Shown here: one piece after another, positions 1 through 5,058 of the stretch | Layout: every line of letters starts with the position of its first letter | Position numbering within the stretch: the first letter of the stretch is position 1 | Source: an uncultured Acinetobacter sp. | Lineage (GTDB): Bacteria > Pseudomonadota > Gammaproteobacteria > Pseudomonadales > Moraxellaceae | Assembly: GCA_900771065.1 (NCBI GenBank) | Contig: CAAGMP010000014.1 | Location: 1 to 5,058, forward strand | Length of the DNA stretch: 5,058 bases | Reading direction: 5' to 3' | The notes under the pieces: model-generated | What the model was told of the DNA's origin: nothing | Database searches by the model: none | The model's input: the letters and a program-made list of their open reading frames with translations, nothing else | Position numbers and translations under genes: made by a program

Positions 1-95
1 AGAGAACTCGACGCGACACGTGTATGCCCTTGCGATTCAAAATAGCTTAAAAAAGCTTCGCGGATTTCAGCGGATGTCATAAAACGAGTACTCAC
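1..95 (-). CDS. alaS: Alanine--tRNA ligase, N-terminal fragment (gene runs off the left edge)
   Basis: This cytoplasmic enzyme charges tRNA-Ala with alanine and edits mischarged tRNA. Only 31 codons plus two bases are present. From residue 6 the protein reads MTSAEIREAFLSYFESQG, then HTRVASSSL, which is the typical start of the class II catalytic domain of AlaS. I place the start at a GTG (93-95) because GGAG (complement of 103-106) lies 7 bases upstream of it. That start adds five residues, MSTRF, before the internal ATG at 78-80. The ATG has no comparable ribosome-binding site and would put the GGAG 22 bases away. The gene is in the same direction as purB but is separated from it by a terminator and has its own promoter, so it is probably transcribed independently. 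The identity is secure from the N-terminal match to the family; the rest of the protein cannot be checked here. Confidence 0.9.
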   Translation of the reverse strand, partial: MSTRFMTSAEIREAFLSYFESQGHTRVASSS

Positions 96-173
96 ACAGT
101 CACTCCATAATTTCGGATTAGGTTATTTTGTTCAAATAAAATTGAACTAACTTTTAAATTTTAAAAACACCAA

Positions 174-202
174 ATTATAACGGAAAAATAAGAATGCACC
201 AA
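174..202 (-). promoter_or_regulatory. Predicted sigma-70 promoter of alaS
   Basis: On the minus strand a perfect TATAAT (complement of 174-179) is preceded by TTGGTG (complement of 197-202) with a 17-base spacer. The -35 matches consensus only in its TTG. Transcription would start near 167, leaving a leader of about 70 bases before the GTG start of alaS. The site lies between the purB terminator and alaS, where an independent promoter is expected. No operator was recognised in the surrounding AT-rich DNA, and the 96-293 gap otherwise holds only the terminator. Confidence 0.6.
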
Positions 203-252
203 TCAATTTGCTGATATTTATCATTTATCACATGAATAATCATTTTTACATA

Positions 253-280
253 AAAAAGCGAAGCATTTGCTTCGCTTTTT
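253..280 (-). terminator. Rho-independent terminator of the nudJ-mnmA-hflD-purB operon
   Basis: A perfect inverted repeat has arms at 253-264 and 269-280 (core GCGAAGC/GCTTCGC) and a 4-base loop. It is flanked by an A-run on one side and a T-run on the other. Read on the minus strand it is a GC-rich hairpin followed by at least six U, starting 13 bases beyond the purB stop codon. The symmetry would let it work in both directions, but the genes on either side both run on the minus strand, so its role is to end purB transcription before alaS. Confidence 0.9.
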
Positions 281-293
281 ACGTAATGACCAA

Positions 294-1682
294 TTAAAGT
301 TTTTCAATTAACGCTTTAATTTGTTTTGCCTGTTCAGCCGCATTACCTGTATAAGTTGCAGGAGTCATTTGTGCTAAACGTGCGCGGTCTGCTTCAGGCA
401 CAGCAGCCAATTCATCACCATTGACAAAATTAACCATCATTTCGCGAGTCATAGCTTGACCACGGGTTAATGCTTTTAATTTTTCATATGGCTTTTCAAC
501 GTTATAGCGACGCATAACGGTTTGAATTGGTTCAGCTAAAACTTCTTGTGCATGATCTAAATCTTCAAGAATACGTGCAGCATTGAGTTCTAGTTTACCA
601 ATTCCTTTAGAACACGCTTCAAATGCGATTAAGCTTTGTGCAAAACCAACGCCCATGTTGCGAAGCACAGTTGAGTCAGTTAAGTCACGCTGCCAACGTG
701 AAATTGGTAATTTTTCACCTAAATGTGCAAGTACAGCATTTGCAATGCCTAAGTTACCTTCAGAGTTTTCAAAGTCAATTGGGTTGACTTTATGTGGCAT
801 CGTTGAAGAGCCCACTTCACCTTCTTTTAATTTTTGTTTGAAGAAACCAAGTGAAATGTAGCCCCAAACGTCACGGTTAAAGTCGATTAAAATTGTATTA
901 AAACGACGAAGTGCATCAAAAAGTTCCGCCATATAATCGTGCGGTTCAATTTGTGTGGTGTATGGGTTGAAAGTTAAACCTAAAGATTCAACAAAAGCTT
1001 GTGAATGCGCTGCCCAGTTGATTTCAGGATAAGCAGAAAGATGTGCATTATAATTGCCCACAGCACCATTAATTTTGCCAAGCAATTCAACTTGTTTAAA
1101 TTGTTTAATCTGACGCGCTAAACGATAAGCAACGTTTGCCATTTCTTTACCCAAAGTTGTTGGGCTTGCTGTTTGACCGTGTGTGCGTGACAACATCGGT
1201 TGATCAGCGTGTTTTTCTGCCAAATTTACAATTGAATCGATAATTTGTTGCATCACAACAACTAAAACATCACGACCATTTTTAAGCATTAAAGCATGCG
1301 ATAAATTGTTAATATCTTCTGAAGTACAAGCAAAATGAATAAATTCACCTGCATTTTTTAACTCTTCAATATTGGCAATTTTTTCTTTTAAGAAATATTC
1401 AACGGCTTTAACATCATGGTTGGTTGTGCGTTCAATTTCTTTAATGCGATTGGCATCATCTTCGCTAAAATTGCTGACAATTGCATCTAAAGCAGCATTG
1501 GTTTCGCTAGAAAAAGCAGGTACTTCGGTAATTTCAGCATGATTTGCAAGAGCTTGTAACCAACGTACTTCAACAGTGACGCGAGCATGAATTAAGCCAA
1601 ACTCAGACAGGAAAGGACGTAAAGCATCACATTTGCTTGCGTAGCGTCCATCTAATGGAGAAAGTGCGGTTAAAGCGTTCAT
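294..1682 (-). CDS. purB: Adenylosuccinate lyase
   Basis: PurB catalyses two beta-eliminations of fumarate in purine synthesis: SAICAR to AICAR, and adenylosuccinate to AMP. It is a cytoplasmic homotetramer of the fumarase/aspartase superfamily. The 462 residues are close to the 456 of the E. coli enzyme. The superfamily signature GSSTMPHKVNPIDFEN is at residues 291-306, on the flexible loop that carries the catalytic serine (S292/S293). The general-acid histidine is in SRTHGQTASP (H168). Other active-site segments are TTNHD (86-90) and TSED (120-123). The ATG start is supported by AAGGAA (complement of 1688-1693) 5 bases upstream. It is the last gene of the operon, 48 bases after hflD, the same hflD-purB order as in E. 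coli. All catalytic motifs are intact, so it should be functional. Confidence 0.98.
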   Translation of the reverse strand: MNALTALSPLDGRYASKCDALRPFLSEFGLIHARVTVEVRWLQALANHAEITEVPAFSSETNAALDAIVSNFSEDDANRIKEIERTTNHDVKAVEYFLKEKIANIEELKNAGEFIHFACTSEDINNLSHALMLKNGRDVLVVVMQQIIDSIVNLAEKHADQPMLSRTHGQTASPTTLGKEMANVAYRLARQIKQFKQVELLGKINGAVGNYNAHLSAYPEINWAAHSQAFVESLGLTFNPYTTQIEPHDYMAELFDALRRFNTILIDFNRDVWGYISLGFFKQKLKEGEVGSSTMPHKVNPIDFENSEGNLGIANAVLAHLGEKLPISRWQRDLTDSTVLRNMGVGFAQSLIAFEACSKGIGKLELNAARILEDLDHAQEVLAEPIQTVMRRYNVEKPYEKLKALTRGQAMTREMMVNFVNGDELAAVPEADRARLAQMTPATYTGNAAEQAKQIKALIEKL

Positions 1683-1686
1683 AGCA

Positions 1687-1705
1687 ATTCCTTAAACTTT
1701 GGAAT
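1687..1705 (-). promoter_or_regulatory. Ribosome-binding site of purB within a small inverted repeat
   Basis: The Shine-Dalgarno sequence AAGGAA (complement of 1688-1693) lies inside a 5-base inverted repeat, ATTCC (1687-1691) and GGAAT (1701-1705), with a 9-base loop. In the mRNA the GGAAU that contains most of the ribosome-binding site could pair with the upstream AUUCC. A 5-bp, mostly A-U stem is weak, so any effect on translation is speculative. The ribosome-binding site itself is convincing and fixes the purB start. Confidence 0.4.
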
Positions 1706-1730
1706 GAAATGTAAAATAAAAAACAAAAAA

Positions 1731-2468
1731 TTAATCAAAAGGTTGAATTTGATGTTGGCGTTTTGCAAGGCTTTGGATATCTTGCAATAATTTGCGTTTA
1801 CCGAATATAAAATGCCACGAATTGCCACCAAATTGACGCCATAAATGCGCCATTTGTAAGCCTGTAAACAAGCTGGCACGAATACGATTGGTATGTGCAG
1901 GATCTTTAAATGCTTCAGCGTGACCACGAACCATAATACGAGGGTTAATTTGTCCTGCGGTTTCAATATAAGTTTGTGCTAAGTTAGCAATAATACTAGG
2001 ATGTAAAAAATTATGATCAAAAAAAGTTAACTGTTTTAATATTTTTTCTTGTGATTGCTCAATAATTTTAACAAATTCAGGATTTTTATAGACTTTTTTT
2101 TCAATTGCCAATAAACCCATTGCATAAGTCATTGGTAATTTGGTGTTTGAAAGTTTGGGTAATTTAGATTTGGGTGTGGGACTAAAAGGTTGGGTAATGC
2201 AGGTTTCTAATGTTTTTAAACCTAAGGAAACGTCCGATAATTGATGAAAAAAATCTAAGGTTTGTCCTAAGTTGTTTTCAGGTCGGACGTTTAAACTGGC
2301 TTTAATTAAGTTTTCAAAATAAAAGTTGCCACTTTCACCTAAACTTTGTTTGCCTGCAATGGCAGTCATATGGGTCAATTGTGTTGCTTGAAATACAGCA
2401 GCTAAAGCGAGGGCTTTATTTTCACGTCGACTTAAATTTTGGTGGTTGGGAAATGGCAACTGGGTCAT
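1731..2468 (-). CDS. hflD: High frequency lysogenization protein HflD homologue
   Basis: In E. coli HflD is a membrane-associated protein that binds phage lambda CII and reduces its activity, shifting the lysis-lysogeny choice; its normal role in the host is unclear. This protein has 245 residues against 213 in E. coli. The best-conserved part is C-terminal: NRIRASLFTGLQMAHLWRQF (194-213), then GGNSWHFIFGKRKLL, which matches the E. coli VRATLLAGIRAAVLWHQVGG region. The N-terminal alpha-helical part (about 16-40, with ALALAAVFQATQL) also aligns. Extra length comes partly from a Lys/Pro/Ser-rich insert near residues 94-112. There is no signal peptide or clear membrane span. The ATG lies 3 bases after the mnmA stop, with GAGA 8 bases upstream inside the end of mnmA, so translation is probably coupled. 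Position between mnmA and purB is as in E. coli. Confidence 0.93.
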   Translation of the reverse strand: MTQLPFPNHQNLSRRENKALALAAVFQATQLTHMTAIAGKQSLGESGNFYFENLIKASLNVRPENNLGQTLDFFHQLSDVSLGLKTLETCITQPFSPTPKSKLPKLSNTKLPMTYAMGLLAIEKKVYKNPEFVKIIEQSQEKILKQLTFFDHNFLHPSIIANLAQTYIETAGQINPRIMVRGHAEAFKDPAHTNRIRASLFTGLQMAHLWRQFGGNSWHFIFGKRKLLQDIQSLAKRQHQIQPFD

Positions 2469-2471
2469 TTT

Positions 2472-3602
2472 TTAGTTCTCAATAAAACTTGGTTTAGGTG
2501 CGTTGGTGTGATGAATAACGCCACCTCCTAAACAAATTTCACCTGAATAAAACACCACACTTTGACCTGGTGTCACGGCGCGTTGTGGTTCATCAAATTC
2601 GACACGGATACCTTGTTCATCGTGAAAAATAGTACAAGCTTGGTCGGGTTGGCGATAGCGTGTTTTTGCAGTACAGCGAAAACCTGTTGTCGGAATAGTT
2701 TGTTCTCCTGCTACCCAATCAATCTGCTCGCTCCATAACATTGTACTTTGCATTAAAGGATGTTCATGTCCTTGACCAACCACTAAACGGTTATGTTCAA
2801 TATCTTTATATAAAACAAACCAAGCACCTTCGGCTGTGCCTTTCATGCCACCTAAACCAATTCCACCACGTTGTCCTAAGGTGTAATACATTAACCCGTG
2901 ATGTTCACTAACTTCTTGACCATTGTCTAAAACAATTTTGCCAGGTTGAGCAGGTAAATATTGCTTTAAAAAATCGTTGAAACGTCGTTCACCAATAAAA
3001 CAAATTCCTGTTGAATCTTTTTTCTTTGCGGTTGCTAAACCCAATTCTTCAGCAATTTTACGCACTTGTGGTTTTTCAATTTCACCCACAGGAAATAACG
3101 TTTTATTAATTTCACGACCATGAACAGCATGTAAAAAGTAGGTTTGGTCTTTATTGTTATCTACACCACGCAATAAAGGTGCATATTGTTCGCCTTTTGA
3201 ATTGACTGTACTTTCACCACGACGACAATAATGCCCAGTTGCAATAAAATCTGCACCTAAATGAATAGCATGATCTAAAAACGCACGAAATTTAATTTCT
3301 TTATTACATAAAATATCAGGATTAGGGGTGCGACCCGCTGCATATTCTGCTAAAAAGTGTTCAAATACACGATCCCAATATTCCATAGCAAAGTTTGCTG
3401 TGTATAGTTTGATTCCAATTTTGTCGCAAACTGCTTGAGCATCGGCTAAATCTTCCATTGCCGTACAATATTCCGTGCCATCATCTTCTTCCCAATTTTT
3501 CATGAAAAGACCTTCAACATGATAACCTTGTTGCAGAAGGAGGGCAGCCGAAACCGAAGAGTCTACACCACCCGACATACCGACGATGACACGTTGTTGC
3601 AT
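2472..3602 (-). CDS. mnmA: tRNA-specific 2-thiouridylase MnmA
   Basis: MnmA puts sulfur on C2 of the wobble uridine (s2U34) in tRNA-Lys, -Glu and -Gln. It adenylates the base with ATP and then transfers a persulfide sulfur. The 376 residues compare with 368 in E. coli. The N-terminal PP-loop motif SGGVDSS is at 10-16. The two catalytic cysteines are C99 in NPDILCNKEIKF and C201 in DSTGICFIGER, equivalent to E. coli C102 and C199; D96 matches the family's conserved Asp. The ATP/tRNA-binding segments GHYCR (123-127) and NKDQTYFL (150-157) are present, and the C-terminal beta-barrel carries YTLGQRGGIGLGG (240-252). All key residues are intact. The ATG is 4 bases after the nudJ stop; the ribosome-binding site is weak (GGA about 11 bases upstream), so coupling to nudJ translation is likely. 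Confidence 0.98.
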   Translation of the reverse strand: MQQRVIVGMSGGVDSSVSAALLLQQGYHVEGLFMKNWEEDDGTEYCTAMEDLADAQAVCDKIGIKLYTANFAMEYWDRVFEHFLAEYAAGRTPNPDILCNKEIKFRAFLDHAIHLGADFIATGHYCRRGESTVNSKGEQYAPLLRGVDNNKDQTYFLHAVHGREINKTLFPVGEIEKPQVRKIAEELGLATAKKKDSTGICFIGERRFNDFLKQYLPAQPGKIVLDNGQEVSEHHGLMYYTLGQRGGIGLGGMKGTAEGAWFVLYKDIEHNRLVVGQGHEHPLMQSTMLWSEQIDWVAGEQTIPTTGFRCTAKTRYRQPDQACTIFHDEQGIRVEFDEPQRAVTPGQSVVFYSGEICLGGGVIHHTNAPKPSFIEN

Positions 3603-3606
3603 AAAA

Positions 3607-4092
3607 TTAAGCGTCCAAACTGTGAATTAAGGGAGAATTTTGGTGCTCGTAAATGAGCGATAAAGGATATTTTTTGCCTAAAAGTGCATCTTCAATGGCT
3701 TTAATGACCAATGGACTACGAGCACGTGCTGAATTTTGTAACTCTTCAAGGCTTAACCACGCAATACCAATAATGCCATCATCTAAAGTTGCATTTTCAT
3801 GATAAGTAATGGGTTGAGCTGAAAAACAAAATCTAAAATACGTGCGGTCGGGAAACATAGGGGGAGTGTAGGTATAAATACCAATTAAATGTTGAATTTC
3901 AACATCAAACCCTGTTTCTTCGCGTGTTTCACGTATTGCTGCTTCAATAATGGTTTCATTGCATTCAACATGACCAGCAGGTTGATTATATACGGTATGG
4001 CTAACACCTTCTGTATGTTCTTCAACAAACAAAAATTGACCATTTTTTTCAATAACCGTGGCAACGGTAACGTGAGCAGTCCAGCGATTCAT
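3607..4092 (-). CDS. nudJ: Nudix hydrolase, NudJ-type phosphatase
   Basis: This is a cytoplasmic Mg-dependent pyrophosphohydrolase. E. coli NudJ (YmfB) acts on nucleoside di- and triphosphates and on the thiamine precursor HMP-PP; the substrate here is inferred from that homology. The 161 residues compare with 153 in E. coli. The Nudix box GX5EX7REUXEEXGU is complete at residues 40-62: G40, E46, R54-E55, E58-E59, G61. Flanking matches specific to NudJ are YNQPAGH (35-41) before the box, and RSPLV (125-129) followed by KKYPLSLI (140-147) near the end. It is first in the operon, just upstream of mnmA, as in E. coli. The ATG at 4090-4092 has no good Shine-Dalgarno sequence. An in-frame stop nine codons upstream, with no ATG, GTG or TTG between, leaves no alternative upstream start. 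The mRNA may therefore be initiated weakly or have a short leader. Confidence 0.93.
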   Translation of the reverse strand: MNRWTAHVTVATVIEKNGQFLFVEEHTEGVSHTVYNQPAGHVECNETIIEAAIRETREETGFDVEIQHLIGIYTYTPPMFPDRTYFRFCFSAQPITYHENATLDDGIIGIAWLSLEELQNSARARSPLVIKAIEDALLGKKYPLSLIYEHQNSPLIHSLDA

Positions 4093-4211
4093 AAAATGTA
4101 CTACAAAATATCAATGCGGTGCTTATTCTACAAAATTTATCGAAATATAGCTATGTTATGGATTTGTATATTGCACTTTTTCTAAAAAATACTTGGATTT
4201 GAATAAAATAA

Positions 4212-4239
4212 ATTTTACAGATCGTATATTATAAAACAA
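4212..4239 (-). promoter_or_regulatory. Candidate promoter of the nudJ-mnmA-hflD-purB operon
   Basis: Two overlapping sigma-70-like arrangements are visible on the minus strand. One is TTGTTT (complement of 4234-4239), a 16-base spacer, then TAAAAT (complement of 4212-4217). The other uses a perfect TATAAT (complement of 4228-4233) but has no recognisable -35 at 17 bases. Either would give a leader of about 110-130 bases before nudJ. The first -35 overlaps the T-run of the adjacent terminator, a compact terminator-promoter layout. The whole 4093-4234 stretch is very AT-rich, so chance matches are easy; nothing else was recognised in it. Confidence 0.35.
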
Positions 4240-4261
4240 AAAAAGCCCTGAAAAATCAGGG
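4239..4261 (-). terminator. Rho-independent terminator oriented on the minus strand, with no gene feeding it
   Basis: The inverted repeat CCCTGA (4246-4251) and TCAGGG (4256-4261) has a 4-base loop. On the minus strand it is followed by C and a run of seven T (complement of 4238-4244), a textbook terminator. On the plus strand the hairpin is followed by TGTATTGC, so it would not terminate that way. A minus-strand gene should therefore end just to the right of 4262, but I find no minus-strand coding sequence between 4262 and the window end. It is probably the tail of a neighbour that has been lost or displaced, and it protects the nudJ promoter from read-through. Confidence 0.8.
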
Positions 4262-4291
4262 TGTATTGCACATGGTTCACCAAGTGAACGT

Positions 4292-4528
4292 TTGGTTGCA
4301 ATGCATAATCTAATGCACATCATGGCGTTATATGCTTCTAGCGATGAACTCGAAGAAGTGTTTATTAAACCGCTATTAGCAAAGCTTGAAGAAAAGCTAA
4401 ATAGCCCATTACACCCATTTAGCGACTATGTACCTCCTACAGTACCAGTAACGGTTAAAAACATGCTACAGGGACAACCGTGGGCGAAATACCCTAACCC
4501 TAATTGTGGTCATAACCATAATGGCTAA
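4292..4528 (+). CDS. Hypothetical protein, possibly the C-terminal remnant of a larger gene
   Basis: I do not recognise this 78-codon product. It is methionine- and histidine-rich at the start (MHNLMHIMALY) and has a likely amphipathic helix with SSDELEEVF and LLAKLEEKL. A proline-rich middle (YVPPTVPVTV) follows, and it ends in NPNCGHNHNG. Possible starts are TTG at 4292, ATG at 4301 and ATG at 4313; none has a good ribosome-binding site. The frame stays open upstream to 4235 and still reads protein-like there (HGSPSERLVAM), which suggests a 5'-truncated gene joined to foreign DNA near 4262. GC (about 40% in the part counted) resembles the housekeeping genes and not the caspase gene to the right. 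It overlaps the next ORF by 8 bases, an arrangement common in phage and mobile-element genomes. A phage origin is a guess. Confidence 0.45.
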   Translation: MVAMHNLMHIMALYASSDELEEVFIKPLLAKLEEKLNSPLHPFSDYVPPTVPVTVKNMLQGQPWAKYPNPNCGHNHNG

Positions 4529-4670
4529 GGTATTAAAAGACTTTCAAAAGCGTTTAGCTAAAGTCGAAACCCATAGAAAGAACAAAGTGACTACTATTAA
4601 ATTAGTAGCCGCTTTCCCACCTATTTTGTCTTATGATGAGTGGGAAGCTATTGCTGTACCACATCAATAA
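4521..4670 (+). CDS. Small hypothetical lysine-rich protein
   Basis: The 49-codon ORF starts with ATG inside the last codons of the preceding ORF, overlapping it by 8 bases in the +1 frame, and ends with TAA. The product begins MAKVLKDFQKRLAKVETHRK, a basic, probably helical N-terminal half, and ends with a more hydrophobic part (LVAAFPPILSYDEWEAIAV). There is no signal peptide and no recognised domain. A weak GTGGT lies about 10 bases before the start; translational coupling to the upstream ORF is the more likely route to expression. The overlap, and a composition unlike random AT-rich DNA, are the grounds for calling it real. It may be one cistron of a phage or plasmid gene cluster, or a degraded piece of one. 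No function can be assigned. Confidence 0.4.
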   Translation: MAKVLKDFQKRLAKVETHRKNKVTTIKLVAAFPPILSYDEWEAIAVPHQ

Positions 4671-4677
4671 CAATTAG

Positions 4678-4706
4678 TTGACGATACTAGGCATAATTAA
4701 AACAAT
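4678..4706 (+). promoter_or_regulatory. Candidate promoter for the caspase-family gene
   Basis: TTGACG (4678-4683, one mismatch to the -35 consensus) is followed after 17 bases by AACAAT (4701-4706, four of six matches to the -10). It lies in the 98-base AT-rich gap between the small ORF pair and the caspase gene, with a leader of roughly 55 bases. A perfect inverted repeat, TTAAAA-ATA-TTTTAA at 4720-4734, sits downstream of the predicted start and could be an operator or chance. No regulator was identified. Confidence 0.25.
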
Positions 4707-4768
4707 AATTCATTATTTGTTAAAAATATTTTAATATCAAATAACCACTTAACTACATTGATAACTAG

Positions 4769-5058
4769 ATGCAAAACTTAAATCACTTACTAAAAACCGA
4801 CTATTCAAACAGTTATGCACTAATTATTGGAATCAATAATTATCAAAATGTATCTCCACTTGGTTATGCAGTAAATGATGCCCAAGAAGTTGCTGAGGTT
4901 TTAATTAGCAAACTAAATTTTCCAAAAGAAAATGTAAAAATGCTAATAGATGGGGAAGCAACTAAATCCAATATTTTAAAGGCTTATCATACCTATACAT
5001 CGGACTCTATCAATATTGATGATAGATTAATTATATTTTTTGCAGGTCATGGTCATAC
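4769..5058 (+). CDS. Caspase-family (peptidase C14) protein, N-terminal fragment (runs off the right edge)
   Basis: The 96 complete codons encode the first half of a caspase-like p20 domain. The domain opens with YALIIGINNYQNVSPLGYAV (16-35), with the usual IGIN-Y strand. NDAQEVAEVL follows (36-45), then LNFPKENVKMLIDGEATKSN (49-68), and the fragment ends in RLIIFFAGHGH. H94 in the FFAGHG motif is the catalytic histidine of the His-Cys dyad; the cysteine (usually in a DACHSG-like motif) lies beyond the window. There is no signal peptide, so a cytoplasmic protein is expected. ATG 4769 is directly preceded by an in-frame TAG, so no earlier start is possible; no clear ribosome-binding site is seen. 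GC is about 28% over 4801-5040 against about 42% in a sampled part of purB, suggesting horizontal acquisition. Prokaryotic relatives act in abortive infection, gasdermin cleavage or CRISPR-linked proteolysis, but which role applies cannot be told without the C-terminal domains and neighbours. Confidence 0.85.
   Translation, partial: MQNLNHLLKTDYSNSYALIIGINNYQNVSPLGYAVNDAQEVAEVLISKLNFPKENVKMLIDGEATKSNILKAYHTYTSDSINIDDRLIIFFAGHGH

Noticed and set aside
96..293. Possible small RNA, tRNA or riboswitch between purB and alaS
   Set aside because: Apart from the purB terminator and the alaS promoter the stretch is AT-rich with no cloverleaf, T-box-like element or second hairpin that I could find.
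583..861. Plus-strand ORF of 92 codons
   Set aside because: It lies wholly opposite purB, which has all its catalytic motifs; the translation has no recognisable domain and no ribosome-binding site was seen.
1662..1670. AAGTGCGGT, identical to the core of the Pasteurellaceae DNA uptake sequence
   Set aside because: I saw only one exact copy; it falls in the coding sequence for LTALS of PurB, and the gene set points to Moraxellaceae, where this uptake sequence is not used.
1679..1966. Minus-strand ORF of 95 codons overlapping the 3' part of hflD
   Set aside because: It is an alternative frame of hflD and the hflD-purB gap; the real frame has a clear family match and the alternative product does not.
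3889..4185. Plus-strand ORF of 98 codons opposite the nudJ start
   Set aside because: It is antisense to the Nudix box of nudJ; the product is rich in Cys, Phe and Ile as expected from the reverse of AT-rich coding DNA.
4262..5058. CRISPR array or insertion-sequence ends in the accessory segment
   Set aside because: No direct repeats with regular spacing, no transposase sequence and no terminal inverted repeat with target duplication can be seen within the window.

Overview
The window looks like chromosomal DNA of a low-GC gammaproteobacterium of the Moraxellaceae, most likely Acinetobacter or a close relative. This rests on the family-level look of the AlaS N-terminus, PurB, HflD, MnmA and NudJ, on the conserved order nudJ-mnmA-hflD-purB, and on the AT-rich base composition. 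The species cannot be fixed from the sequence alone.

Left and centre (1-4092, all on the minus strand) are housekeeping. Transcription runs right to left through nudJ, mnmA, hflD and purB. Gaps are 4, 3 and 48 bases, so this is very probably one operon. It ends in a strong rho-independent terminator just past purB (253-280). A separate promoter (TATAAT with a 17-base spacer) then drives alaS, of which only the first 31 codons lie in the window. The operon joins tRNA wobble thiolation (MnmA), a Nudix phosphohydrolase (NudJ), the HflD protein known from lambda lysogeny control, and adenylosuccinate lyase of purine synthesis (PurB). They share a transcript rather than a pathway.

Right (about 4262-5058) is a different kind of DNA. 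A minus-strand terminator (4239-4261) stands upstream of nudJ, but no minus-strand gene that could use it lies to its right. Instead there are two short overlapping plus-strand ORFs of unknown function (78 and 49 codons, about 40% GC where sampled). They are followed by the start of a very AT-rich gene (about 28% GC in the sampled part) for a caspase-family (peptidase C14) protein, which runs off the right end. The neighbour that formerly ended at the terminator seems to have been replaced by accessory DNA. The caspase-like gene is the most interesting item: such proteases often act in bacterial defence or programmed cell death. Its catalytic cysteine, C-terminal domains and partner genes lie outside the window, so no specific system can be named.
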